Assembly (NCBI GenBank): GCA_015227615.1
Contig: JAALGZ010000011.1
Location: forward strand, 1,178,001-1,242,000
Source of the DNA: Labyrinthula sp. Ha
Lineage: Eukaryota > Sar > Bigyra > Labyrinthulida > Labyrinthulaceae
Direction of reading: 5' to 3'
Length of the DNA: 64,000 bases
The translations under genes and the position numbers were made by a program. This document shows, piece by piece, positions 35,048-46,122 of this stretch (within the stretch, counting starts at the first letter, position 1; each line of letters begins with the position of its first letter). Under the pieces are notes generated by a model, which saw nothing but the letters and a program-made list of their open reading frames with translations, ran no database searches and had not been told where the DNA came from.

Positions 35048-38000
35048 TTATTATTCCTAGTTTTTCAGGTATGTGACGTACTTTAACAAGAGCTGTATGA
35101 ATAGATGATTCACGTAAGCGAACAAATTTTAAAATTTTATGAATATTAGTTTCCGTTGCTTATTTCAATTAGATTCTTTGAAAATATCGCTTATTAATTC
35201 TGCCCTTTTGGTGGACGAATGCTTTGTGAGGAGCTCAGTTTTGTAAAATTAAGATGCTGATTATCAGTAAGAATTTATTGTGGAGTATCTTATCTGAAGT
35301 TCAAATGTCATGTTAAGAAGTTCTATGGCTTTATATGATTCTGATGAGCTGTTTTGGCTCTTTTTTTTGCAGATGCAAGTTGGTTTCTCTACATTGAGTT
35401 GTTTTTTCAGAATATGAGAAAGTCCTATGCCCGCAAGATACCTTGGATTTCTTGGAGTTAATTTTTTATATCATTTGAGAATCGCTGGTCCCTTCGATGC
35501 TCATAAGATACCTGCCAGTACCTCTGTTCTTCAGCTACTCCATATTCATGAATAATTTGCCCACTATTGGCTGATGATCATCTACCACAATTTCAGGACC
35601 AGGTGCTAGTTTAGACATACAGTAATACATGTCTCAACAAACACAAATTATTTTTGGTACAGTTATTCGGATAACACCTAATGAAAATTTTGCAACAATT
35701 CATTGATTGAATGTCGTAAAAACAACCAAGTTGTGTCCACGAAGTTGAATATTACCTCTAGTTGCGTCTTTTGCTGATCATGCATTTATGTATCTTCTCG
35801 TTCTTTAACAACTTTATTTAAGATGATCATAGAGTTGGTGAAATTGTATGATGTCAAAAAATAAGTTTCACTCACTACCATGTACCTAGTTTATTCGGCT
35901 TAGATAATCCACTGTACAGGTTCATTTTCGATGTTTACACTCCTTGTTTTAGTAGTTTGTAGGGTTGCCTGGACTACTTAACCATGAAAACGGCTCTATT
36001 TATGCGACAGCAGTTTCAAATAAAATATACCTGTCTTATCAGCCAGCATTCTTTATTTCTTTAGAAATCTACTTTCTAATTCTCTACAGCATGTTACTCC
36101 GGCCTTTGTTATTTTCGTGCAAAAGGTATTTGGCGAATGTTGATGATCTACATTTAGCCATATTAGTGGCCTTGCTCAGTGAAGCATATTTATCGGACAT
36201 GGGACTACTTTGGCAAGAGTCTCAAAAGCACTTTCTTATTGTTCAATACTTGGAATCTACCGGTTGATTTTCGACTTAGTTATCTTTTCAGGTTTGGGTT
36301 TTTTTTGAGCAAGTTCATTTCCAGCTACAAATTCCTGTGATACCCTTTTTACTATTATATAGAAAATCCAAGTTTATTTCTATAGCCATTTCGTAAAAGT
36401 ACCTCTCTTACAAAATCTATCTAAAAATGTCATATTTTTAATGCTATTTACATACTGTGTATTTTGTTAGCCATAACTTACCTTCAAAATTTTCTAGTAG
36501 CGCATATATCATGTATTGTACTGTGTTTCTTGAAACATTCTGCTCAGTATGATATCAGTATTGGATGATGTACGATCCCTTATTTCTTAACCAATCATTC
36601 AAAATACTTGTACTAGTATTACTTCCAGTATAGCAACATAACCTTTTATCTGAATTCAAACCTTTTCTATTCATCAGCATTTTAAAGGTATCATAAAAAA
36701 TTAACACGAATCTTCGGTTGATTCATCTAGCCAATTTTTCACTGCATGGATCTGCTCTCAACACGTTCATGCCTATCTTAGACATGAGTATATGCCAGCT
36801 AACCACAATAGCTTCTTGCTTTCTTACATCTTTCATAATAACTCCAGAATCTCCTAACTATTGCTTCGAATCTAGAAGATTTTGCAGGCAAGTTCTTCGG
36901 ACCATTAGGCGATTACTCTAGCCGCCTTTGATGACGGGTTTCAGAAAAACTTTTCACGGCAGATACTCACGCTCATTACCCCTGTCATTGCTTTATGACC
37001 ATTGAGATACAACCATGGGATTAGCAATAGTTTAATGCTATTGGGGTTTTCGAGCAAGTCAGTGATATTAATAAGAGCCAGACCCATTACGTATGCGGGC
37101 GCACCAAATAATCTAAATTAATGCTGAAACATGTATTGAAGGCCCCCGCTGAGATTGGGGTCATTTGATTCCTTTGATGAAATACAATTTGTCTATTCTT
37201 GTTACTTGATGCCGAAAATTTTACTGTAAATTGGCTTCACAATATGTTTTAGAGTAATATAGCAGCGTACTGCGCGCAGCTCGTACCAAGGTTAAAGGCT
37301 ATTCTGTCAAGCATGACACAAGGTCGGTAAATACTATATGTCATTCATTTACTTTAATCTGCAAATGAGTAACTTCAATCACTGGGAGTATTTTTTTCTG
37401 TGCATTTCGGTTCCTCGTACTTTCTGTGATAATTGCCGCTTTCCCTTCATAGATTATTCAAGTATATTTCTTGGCACTGGATCTTACGTTGATTTCATCT
37501 TAAAACTGGCGAGTTGGTTATTCATAAATTCATCTTATTATTATGCGCCATCTTAGATTTATTTTTAATCAAGTGTGTATGTTGACTTGATTACAGTTAA
37601 TAATATTGGCTATAAACGGAAACTATTGAGAAATTTGATTTTAAACAAACCGGACAAAAAAACACATGTAGATCGCCAATTAGCTGATGAAAATTCTGTG
37701 AAACCAGTTTAAATGCATTGATAAATATTTTTAGTTTCAGTTAATATGACCTTACCCTGCAACACATTTTCTTGCATCCTCAGCAACTCCATACACTAGC
37801 TCCTGATGCTTGCTCCATCTTGTGATCATCTTTAGGCTTCATTGAACATGTTATATCAATAATTGCTGATGGTCCTTGATAATAGACAATTTATTTTTTA
37901 TTTCCACTTAGAAACTGAATCCAGGAAAATGACAACACCTCTGAAAAGAAGATAATATTGTGGAGGAATAGAAGTTTTATTACAGTTTATTGCCAGAACA

Positions 38001-39211
38001 AGTCTTGTGAAATTCTATATATCCAATATAATTGAACGGTAGCTGGATTTTTGTGGCAGAAGAATATGCAATGGAATTTGTTTGAAATTGTTTCACCTTT
38101 AGTATTATTCAGCAAAATTTTTCAATGGTTTGAAGAAGTTTGAGATTTTCCATTTTCTCCAAAAGTACTATTGATAGGAATAAGATTCTTTGTATTTTTT
38201 CTGGGTTTAAAGTGTTAAACCTCCATTTATTAATACCGGATTATTTACTTGATATAGTCCAAGGGACGATTTGCGTAGAAACCTAATAAGTTGTTGTACT
38301 TAAAGGTTAATATCTATTGAGTAAAACCACAGAATGATTATGTTTGGATATATCAGGAAGAGAAGTAATGATTTTGAAAGGGATAAAACAAGTATATTGC
38401 TAAGCTAAAATTTCAAACTAGGCTACCTCTGCTCTTGATGCACTTCTTCGCTTCTGGCTTGATATTCCTTTTCTGGATGGAAAATTAAGTATCACGAAAA
38501 TGAAAAAAGTTCCTACATCTTTAGGTTTAAATACACATTGAAAACTTCTGCAATAGTATGAAGCTGCTATGAATTTTCATCCCAAAGGTTTTGTCAATAT
38601 TCCTTTTTAATTGACTAATGTCAAGTCCCCTGGAGAAATAATTAGCAAAACAAAGCCATGAGAAGCAACTGCAAACTGAAATATTTTACTTATGAATAAT
38701 TCGATACAAATCATTCAATGAAAAAATTAACTTCTGAATATTGTAAAATGTTAAGTCTGATCTTGTTGACAGTCTTGGAATATGTGAAAACCCAGTTGGA
38801 AGTCGCAGAAAACTTCTTAACTTTCCTGATATATGTTGATATTCATGGACCAAGATTTTACGTGTACACCCAAAAGTTTTTAGGTCACAATATACATATT
38901 CAAGCAACTTATGTACTGGTTTTCAAGTTTCTTAATGTTGATGGATGGGGTTATCGCTAGTTTCAGGCACTAACCATAGCCCCAGTGAAAGCCAAGAGCC
39001 GCCAAAAGGGGGTATTTTCTCACAAGGACTTTTAATACTTAGCTTGTAGTTTTTCAATTAATACCGCTTTATTATTTAAGACTATTTGGTTCCTATTTGA
39101 AGAACAATTATTTGAATAGGGGCTGCTTTGTTTTCCCTGAACATCAGAAGAAAACTTTCAATAACTGTATATGCAGTGGTGCATTACCATTCCTCATCAA
39201 TAAATCAATAA
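35048..39211. other. Gene-free stretch upstream of RRP4
   Basis: About 4.2 kb with no gene, RNA or repeat that I can support. Short open frames occur on both strands without motifs. Confidence 0.4.
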
Positions 39212-40142
39212 ATGGATATTGACGAAGTAGAAAGCCAAAGCAGTGACATATACGAGTCCTACATTACACCAGGACAAGAGATAACCTCAAATAAAAAATA
39301 TCTAAGGGGACATGGGACATATTTTGTTAAAAATTCACTTGTTGCTTCTCAGGCGGGAAAAGTGATAAGAATTAACAACCTTATCTCAGTGAAACCAACA
39401 ACATCTACTTACAAAGGAGAAGTTGGTGACGTAATTATTGGAAGAATAGCTGAAGTTGAAAGCACTCGATGGAAGGTAGATGTTAAAGGCCAAAAATACG
39501 CTGTTCTGCAACTTGGTAGTGTAAGCCTTCCTGATGGAGAGTTGAGAAGAACTACCAATCAAGATGCCATGCAAATGAGGAAGCTGTACAAAGAAGGAGA
39601 TATTCTTTCAGCTGAAGTATTTTATTTATTTTTGTTTATGTTGTAGATTATAAAAACAATGGAAGACGGGAGAGTCAATATTCAAACACGATCTCTAAAG
39701 TATGGTTTACTTTCTAATGGTCTGCTAATATCTGTTGAGCACAATCTTATCAAGCGAGTTAAGAATCATTTTGTTTCTCTTAGTTTAGGTATCTGGTTTC
39801 TCTTTTTTTTTATGCCTAGATTCTGAAGAAGATATTTTTATCTTTGGAACCTTTGGTTTAAACGGTAACATTTTCTTGAGCCCGAAATTGGGCTCCATTG
39901 ATGCAAGAAGAGATTTGTCCGTTACGCAAAAAAGTGAGTTTTACAGAACAAAAGTTTGGGATGTGTCTGTTCGTGAGGAATTGGCGAAGGTTAGGAATTG
40001 CATCAAGTTGTTGGAGAGTAAACGTAAAATAATTTCACCTGAGGTTGTTAAAGTTGCTTATAGAATCGTTAAAGAAAACTCTATAGAAGCGAAGTTCATT
40101 CTTCTTCCAAGTATTGCGGAGAAAATTTTGGGAGCAATTTAG
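39212..40142 (+). CDS. RRP4: Exosome subunit RRP4, three exons
   Basis: 289 residues after removal of two tiny introns, 39617-39646 (30 nt, phase 0) and 39789-39819 (31 nt, phase 1). Cap protein (S1 and KH domains) of the RNA exosome that degrades and processes RNA 3' ends; EXOSC2 in animals. Landmarks: ITPGQEI, LRGHGTYFV, the S1 core GEVGDVIIGRIAEVESTRWK, LPDGELRR, then across intron 1 AEIIKTMEDGRVNIQTRSLK (family: SLHTRSLKYG), the IKRVKNHF segment, and a C-terminal KH region ending in EKILGAI. Without splicing the frame stops inside the S1 domain. The length matches the human protein. The next gene starts only 26 bp downstream. Confidence 0.93.
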
Positions 40143-40168
40143 GCAAGAAATTTTTTCTGTTTAATTGA

Positions 40169-40851
40169 ATGAAAATGATAAACTCTAGAAGAAAAACTGC
40201 TTTAAGAGATGTTACTTCTGCTGTGAGGAATACACAAAGAAAGAATCAAAGCAGGAATGCAAAATCTGAAATTAAAGGAGTAAGCTTTAAAACAAGGACG
40301 TCTGTGGCTAGTTTCACACCTTCTTCGCCTGTGAGATTTGATCTGTAGTTAACATCTAGACGCGCAGGATTTCCAAGAGACCTAGGTTTAGTGAAGAACT
40401 CCGAACTGGTGATGCTGATGTTAAACATCATGAGAAGTTTGAATCACCGCGATTAAGAGTTTTGAGTCCTGAATCATCTTTCTCATCCTTTGAAGAAGAA
40501 GTTAAACCTACTAGTAAGACAAATGGAATTCGAGATTTATTGGAAGCAGTTGAAGATTCTCCTCCGCTAAAGCCTGTTCGGAGATCTCTCTTGGGAGATG
40601 AAGAGAGAACAACCAAAGTGTGCCTGCTCCCAAAAGAGTCTAAAGAGGCTAGGCCGTTGTGCAAGGAAGACTTGAGAAAACTGGAAGTTCTAGTCAAGAA
40701 AAGAGAGGACTATGTTCTTGTATTCGATCGTGCTACTCAAGTGAACTTAAGAAAAATTGCGAAGGCGTATGGACATCCCTTTAAGCGGAGAGGCACCCAA
40801 ACATATGCTTTTAATAGACCTCGAGGCACGAGGCTTTCTGACTATTTATAA
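40169..40851 (+). CDS. Small basic Ser/Pro-rich protein of unknown function, two exons
   Basis: 217 residues if the 29-nt intron 40331-40359 (GTGAGA...ATCTAG, phase 0) is removed. A competing 23-nt intron 40345-40367 also restores the frame but has a poorer donor. The N-terminus is basic (MKMINSRRKTALRDVTSAVR). The middle has SP/TP sites (FTPSSP, SPRLRVLSPESS, DSPPLKPVRRSL) typical of phospho-regulated nuclear proteins. The C-terminus (about 150-217) looks folded: LRKIAKAYGHPFKRRGTQTY recalls R3H-like nucleic-acid binding modules, but the R-x3-H pair is absent. It starts 26 bp after RRP4 and converges on the VWA gene with 22 bp between the stops. Confidence 0.68.
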
Positions 40852-40873
40852 TCAACAATAATAATAACTTAAT

Positions 40874-42154
40874 CTAATGCGAGTCCTCCGAGAATAATCT
40901 ACGAGAGCTACCAGATGAAGTAGGAGGTTCAATGCACGGACCTAGTGGAGTTTCCAAGGATTCCCCGCGGAGAAATTCCTCTATTAGATCATATCCCTCT
41001 AAAGGAAATAACTTGTATTCAGATTGATCTAAACCATCATCATCTACAACGGCATCAAACAAAGTCAAGTTCGCCACTGGATTAAATATCTCAGGAGAAA
41101 CAGGTAAATAGAAGAAGGTAAAAATGAAATCTGATAACTCGCTGCGCAAATCCTTTAGAACCTGAATTCCTGGATCAACTTGCAGTGAGTTCACACAGCA
41201 TCCACCAGAGAGTGCTTCATTTTGCTCTTCTTCAGGTAAGAACGCATTACAATCTTGATCAAAAAAATCTGAATTAAAAAAAAAAGAAAATGTACCTCGA
41301 ATTGGTTCTCCAGTTTCAACAGAATAGCAACCTTTATTACAATCAATACATGGATTTCCATCTGAGATCATAACAATCATCACTTGCGCTGTTTCTCGTG
41401 CCGGAGATTCCTCTATAAGAATTCGTCTTACTTCACTAATCGCATCCAAGTGGTTCGTTCCTGTATCGTCTTCTGAATTGTATCTAATTGGCCCTCCTCC
41501 TCCTTCACTTGCAAAGCGTCTTGTCCATTGATCAAGGGTTATAAAAGTACTCATGTCTACAGAGAACTCAACTGGATCATTAAACTGAACGTAACCAAAT
41601 CTCGTCCCGTTAACTGGATCAAATGGCGGATCCGTAGTCTTCACAAAATTTAAGATCGATCCGGTCATCAAGTTATAATTTTCTTGTCCAATAGAAGAGG
41701 AAGAGTCTACCACGAAGATAATGTCTCTTTGTGACGAGGTTACCAGATTACATCCACATTGAGCATCTGGAGTTTCGCAATCCCCAAATGTAGGGTTTTG
41801 AGAGGGAGATGCAGTAGGTCTTGATGTTCGTATTGTTGGTGTTGTTGGGGAAGCTGTAGTTGGAAACAAGGTAGGAGAAGCAGTTGGGCGTGGAGTTAAA
41901 GGAACATTTGGAGAAGAAGTCGGTGTGAATGTAACTGTTCCTGGAACACTAGGAGGCGAGTCGGTTTCTGGGAAGAGTATTGCTAGGAGAATTGAGCAAA
42001 AGATGAGTAGGTAGCAGCAGCAAAGTAGACAGATTGCACTAAGAAAACGTTTTTTCCTTTCTCTTGAACTGTCGGAAATAGTTGTCCGAGGTGCGTCCTG
42101 CAAACCAAGCCTAACAACTGTTGTTCTAGTAACTGCTATTCTTGCTTTTGGCAT
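40874..42154 (-). CDS. Type II membrane protein with Pro-Thr stalk and VWA domain
   Basis: About 417-426 residues. A cytosolic basic head, one membrane segment at about 40-61 (AICLLCCCYLLIFCSILLAI), then a Pro-Thr stalk (PTASPTLFPTTASPTTPT) and a von Willebrand factor A domain. The MIDAS metal site is DSSSSIG, with a later SDGNPC; a conserved Thr near DTGTNHLD may complete it. Cys-rich loops fit an extracellular domain. Adhesion or matrix binding is the likely role. A 27-nt GTACAT...TTCAG segment with a poly-T run at 41269-41295 looks like an in-frame intron; removal turns IRGTFSFFFNSDFFDQ into IRDFFDQ. The retained form stays open, so both forms are possible. The stalk resembles the 46123 gene. 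Confidence 0.86.
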   Translation of the reverse strand: MPKARIAVTRTTVVRLGLQDAPRTTISDSSRERKKRFLSAICLLCCCYLLIFCSILLAILFPETDSPPSVPGTVTFTPTSSPNVPLTPRPTASPTLFPTTASPTTPTIRTSRPTASPSQNPTFGDCETPDAQCGCNLVTSSQRDIIFVVDSSSSIGQENYNLMTGSILNFVKTTDPPFDPVNGTRFGYVQFNDPVEFSVDMSTFITLDQWTRRFASEGGGGPIRYNSEDDTGTNHLDAISEVRRILIEESPARETAQVMIVMISDGNPCIDCNKGCYSVETGEPIRGTFSFFFNSDFFDQDCNAFLPEEEQNEALSGGCCVNSLQVDPGIQVLKDLRSELSDFIFTFFYLPVSPEIFNPVANLTLFDAVVDDDGLDQSEYKLFPLEGYDLIEEFLRGESLETPLGPCIEPPTSSGSSRRLFSEDSH

Positions 42155-42606
42155 TTATTCGAAAGGAGTGTTCAAATTCGGTTAAGTTGTAGCAATTTTC
42201 TATTGTTTCACTTTTGAATTTGTCGTGAATCTTTTTGTACGTCGTGTTATACTACTCTTTATCGACCAAAAACGTTCCAACTGTTCATATTCACTGCAAT
42301 CACCCGGGAATGAAATGAACTCAACTATTCTTGTTCTTTTTGCACATTTCATTCAAAAATTTTGGGCAGCTAGGCTTGTACTGCTAACGGCTAGCTAGTG
42401 TCAAATAAAGTTTTGTAACTTCTGAAAAAAGACCAAATACTTAAAGAAATAACCTCACCCCAAAGATAAAAAATTCACCGGAGTTAAACAACTAGGGTAC
42501 TATAATTTTCAAATAATTTCAAGCCTCACTTTCCGCTGGGGCAATGACTTGTACATAAAATTGGGAAACCATGGTACAATTCTTTCTGAGAACCCCTGGA
42601 GAACAA
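42155..42606. other. Intergenic between two minus-strand genes
   Basis: Holds the 3' end of the PHM-like gene and the promoter of the VWA gene. Nothing else recognised. Confidence 0.5.
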
Positions 42607-43713
42607 TCAGCAGTCAGTATCTTCAACGTTACCATCTTCCCAAAGGAGATCAATCTCCGATTTATCGTTCCAGGTTGTCTTATACATTAGATACTGATTG
42701 CACATCTCCTTTTTTTCTGGATCCAGCCCTATTGTGGTTACAAAATCCCTCCCTCTAGTATCAAAGTGACATATGCCATATAGAGTCTCTCCTTTTAGAA
42801 CATGAACATCTGCATCCAGCTTATAAAAAATTTGAGCCTCTTGACTTGAAAATTGTACCAACTCTCTACTTATTTCCCTTGAGTCGGAATCTAGAAGGAC
42901 GGTATCTATTTCTCTTCCTGCGGAATGAGCATGAGTCCTGAAGGCAAATATGGTCACATCATTTACTGCTTTTGCCTTCATACATGCTCTTACATCTTCT
43001 TTTCCCGAGGGTAATTTCAGTCGATCTCTATACAGAACGCTTACGCCTACAGGATTTAAATATGAGGCTTCTTTTCCTCCAACAAGAGATAAACCAAGGG
43101 TAAATACATTTCTTTTTACTTTTTGTTGGATCTCTTTAACTTCAAAATGACATTCGAGGAATATCTTTTTCTTCCCGATGAAGAAAGCCACGTCATTTGG
43201 CAAAGTGAAATTATTAATGACGTCATTACCAACACCAACCTCCTCTTGGTTATGTGCATAGGCAAAGAGTGTTTCTTGAAGGTGTGCTACAGAAGGCGAG
43301 TGCCACTTAGCAGGTTCATTGGCTAGATACGCCTCAGAGTGAATGAACTCTCCAGCATATATGATCATGTGATGAAGGTCGCTCTCTGCTGGATTAAACT
43401 GAAGTTGTAATGAATTTATCACACCAAGGCTACCAGGATCAATAGGTCCATACAACCTATTCTCACTTTTCACAATGTTGAAAGAAATTGGTGCTGTCAT
43501 GAACGTCTTGAGCTCGCCCTGCACTTGATCATCAAACAGGAAAAAACTCTTTTCTTCAACACTTTGTGAACCTCCACGCAAAAAAAATAAGATTCCCATA
43601 AAAATAATCGATATAGTTACCAACCAAATTCTTATGTATCGGGGAGACGTTCTCTCCCCTATGGTGTTCGTTCCGTTCCTTAGGAAGGTTTGTTCTTCTT
43701 CCTCACTTTTCAT
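42607..43713 (-). CDS. Membrane-anchored copper type II monooxygenase, PHM/DBH-like
   Basis: 368 residues. Family enzymes use ascorbate, O2 and two coppers to hydroxylate a C-H bond: peptidylglycine (PHM), dopamine (DBH) or tyramine. A short head and one membrane anchor at about 28-46 (WLVTISIIFMGILFFL) give a type II protein. Copper ligands are visible: CuH HH pair 114-115 (DLHHMIIYAG) and His 189 (ECHFEV); CuM His 261 and 263 (RTHAHSAG) and Met 337 (EMCNQY). CHFDTRGR and the following segment match PHM. No DOMON or lyase (PAL) domain is present. The closest resemblance is to PHM. The substrate is not known; amidation of secreted peptides is one option. It is divergent from MYG1 with 78 bp between starts. 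Confidence 0.9.
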   Translation of the reverse strand: MKSEEEEQTFLRNGTNTIGERTSPRYIRIWLVTISIIFMGILFFLRGGSQSVEEKSFFLFDDQVQGELKTFMTAPISFNIVKSENRLYGPIDPGSLGVINSLQLQFNPAESDLHHMIIYAGEFIHSEAYLANEPAKWHSPSVAHLQETLFAYAHNQEEVGVGNDVINNFTLPNDVAFFIGKKKIFLECHFEVKEIQQKVKRNVFTLGLSLVGGKEASYLNPVGVSVLYRDRLKLPSGKEDVRACMKAKAVNDVTIFAFRTHAHSAGREIDTVLLDSDSREISRELVQFSSQEAQIFYKLDADVHVLKGETLYGICHFDTRGRDFVTTIGLDPEKKEMCNQYLMYKTTWNDKSEIDLLWEDGNVEDTDC

Positions 43714-43791
43714 TCTTCTGACATAGAATATGATTGGTTAGATGCCCCAATCAGAATCATTTATTTCCAGCTACTGCATAACTGCAAAAAT
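43714..43791. promoter_or_regulatory. Very short divergent promoter, PHM-like/MYG1
   Basis: Only 78 bp separate the two start codons, so both promoters and leaders overlap here or extend into the opposite gene. It contains GATTGGTTAGATG and TCAGAATCATTTATT; CCAAT appears as CCCAATC on the plus strand (43746-43752). No TATA box is evident. Confidence 0.45.
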
Positions 43792-44901
43792 ATGGCCTTT
43801 GAAATTCATGCGTTAAATAAAAAGATAATTGCTTCTTTAAAAGTTGCTGAAAGCTTTGAATCGTTGTCAAAGCTATTTAACTCCAAGACAACAGAGCAGG
43901 TACTTAGTGAAGGTGTTATTGGAACTCACTCTGGAACTTTTCATTGCGATGAAGCGTTGGCTTGTGGTTTGCTAAAGATTTTACCAAGGTTTAGGATGTT
44001 CAACATTCTGAGAAGCAGAGATCAGAAGCTTATTGAAAAGTGTCAGGTAGTGGTAGATGTTGGAGCAGTTTATAATGAGGCAGCGCTTAGGTTTGATCAT
44101 CACCAAAGCACTTTTTCCACAAAATTTTCTGACGACAGAAAAACTAAGCTTTCCAGTGCTGGATTAGTATACAAGCACTTTGGCAAGGAGATTATCAAAG
44201 AAGTGGCTGTGTTTAATTCAGTGGATTTATCGGAAGATATTTTGAACAATTTGTACAAGACTGTTTATTTTGGCTTTATCGAGGAAATTGACGGTGTTGA
44301 TAACGGAGTAAACAATCGAACAGGTGAAAATAATTATACGATGGGTACACACTTGAGTGCTAGAGTTGGGAAGCTTAATCCTAGGTGGAATGATCCCATT
44401 TATGATCTTCCAAAGGTGGATCAAGAGAAAGAAATTAGCGCTGCTTTCATTAGAGCTGTTACCCTAACCACAAATGAGTTCATTGGGTATGTACAAGGCT
44501 TGATTAATACTTGGCTACCTGCACGGGAGATTGTATTAAGGGCAATTGAAACAAGATTTGATATCGATGAATCTGGTGAAATAATTAAGCTGGAAAAGTA
44601 CGCACCCTTTAAAACCCATCTTTTTGAGATAGAACGAGAACGTAATCTTGAAGGAAAGATAAAGTATGTTATTGCTAAAAGACAGGATGGAGCTTGGTCA
44701 GTGCAATGTGTTAGTGTCGAAGGGGGTGGGTTTCAGAATAGAAAGTCAATTCCAAAAAAGTATTGTGGTTTGAGAGATGAAGAACTAAGTAGCGTAATAG
44801 GGATCAAAGATTGCGTTTTTGTTCATGCTGCTGGTTTCATTGGTGCAAACAAAACCTATGAAGGTGCCTTGGAAATGGCTAAGATTTCTCTTCGGAACTA
44901 G
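43792..44901 (+). CDS. MYG1: MYG1 / UPF0160 exonuclease
   Basis: 369 residues from the ATG MAFEIHALNK; the open frame runs farther 5' but without an ATG. DHH-superfamily 3'-5' RNA exonuclease, in animals acting in nucleolus and mitochondria. Signatures: IGTHSGTFHCDEALACGLLK (from about 43), VDVGAVYN, the DHH-type motif RFDHHQSTF (Asp102-His104), EEIDGVDNG, LSARVGKLNPRWN, WLPAREIVLRAI, and the C-terminal FVHAAGFIGANKTYEGALEM. All family motifs are intact and the length is usual. The first 30 residues are weakly basic-hydrophobic and could aid organelle targeting, but this is uncertain. Confidence 0.95.
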   Translation: MAFEIHALNKKIIASLKVAESFESLSKLFNSKTTEQVLSEGVIGTHSGTFHCDEALACGLLKILPRFRMFNILRSRDQKLIEKCQVVVDVGAVYNEAALRFDHHQSTFSTKFSDDRKTKLSSAGLVYKHFGKEIIKEVAVFNSVDLSEDILNNLYKTVYFGFIEEIDGVDNGVNNRTGENNYTMGTHLSARVGKLNPRWNDPIYDLPKVDQEKEISAAFIRAVTLTTNEFIGYVQGLINTWLPAREIVLRAIETRFDIDESGEIIKLEKYAPFKTHLFEIERERNLEGKIKYVIAKRQDGAWSVQCVSVEGGGFQNRKSIPKKYCGLRDEELSSVIGIKDCVFVHAAGFIGANKTYEGALEMAKISLRN

Positions 44902-46122
44902 TTGCAGTTGTTACTAATTATTATATGGTCTTTTTCTGCAGATGATGTTCAAACTTCACTTGAGTTTTCTCCTCAAATGTTAATAGATGCGCTTTACTCA
45001 CAAGCTAAAATCGCATGAGACCCAATATTTAGATGGCTTTGCACTTTTAACCAAAGTACTATCAAAAGTTTAAGAGAAGGCCTCCTGAAATAAAGGTTAT
45101 TTTATTGGATTCTAACTCTCGAGAAAAGGTTGATAACACATTGACTACCTATTTCCCACCAGAGCCGTTGTTCTATTTAAGCTTCAAGGCTTTGCCATAG
45201 TAATAAAACTGGCTCCCCCAGCTTTAGACAAGATCTAAGAACCTGGAACGCTGGCTTACATAATTTCAACGATCGATAAGAACTAAACATTCTGTTCGCA
45301 TAAAAATATTTCTACGCTTTGTCCAACAGCACTGACAGCAACCAAACGTTTCGTGTAAGACCGGGTGCAGTAATTCAGTGTTCTTTCGGATTTCGTGGGC
45401 CAAGAAGAGATCTAGGAAGGTAGAAGGAGAAACACGAAGTTTAGCCTGAGATATCTTTGTTTTAGTAGCTTTATGCATTTTGATATGATGTTCGACGGGT
45501 ACAAAACACTTCTAGACTTTGGTGAATCTGAGATTTCTAATGGATCCTTCTCAATACTATAGCTTAACTGAGGATATAATTTTCATGAACTATAGGGACC
45601 AAGCTATATGTCCTAGGCATTGTGAAAGAAAGATTACTCAAACGGGAGTATATCTCCAACAGCTCTGCTCAGTGCACTGTGAAGTTTCCTATTTGCACTT
45701 TCCCTAACTAGATGTGCTCAGTGCTAATATTCGGCACATTGCAACTTACAAAACCTGGAGTACCTGTAAGACAAAAACAGTATACCACGCTTCTCCAGTT
45801 AACCTGCAGTCTTACTCCCAGAAACAAAATTCCTTCCAATGAACCGCAGTTCAATGTTACAGGTTCTTGAAGACTCTAAAGCTACTTTGATACATGAGAC
45901 TTTCTTAAGCCTTATTTTACTATATGCTGAACTGCAAACAAAGAATTGCACATAAACATTTTTATACCCACATTCTCTATATGGCCTGCAGTTGGTATAA
46001 CCTGTACGTCACGATGCGTAAAACAGCTTACCAACACACTTCTTTTGGAACACTTTTCAACTGCTTCAAACTGGCTACTTTATCTGCCAACACAACTATA
46101 TACAAAACAAAAAATATAACAC
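44902..46122. other. Intergenic, upstream of the Pro-Thr repeat gene
   Basis: 1.2 kb without a gene or repeat that I can recognise. Confidence 0.45.

Noticed and set aside
40345-40367. Alternative 23-nt intron in the 40169 gene
   Set aside because: It also restores the frame, but its donor (GTAGTT) is poorer and its size lies outside the 27-31 nt range of the other introns. The 29-nt GTGAGA intron is preferred.
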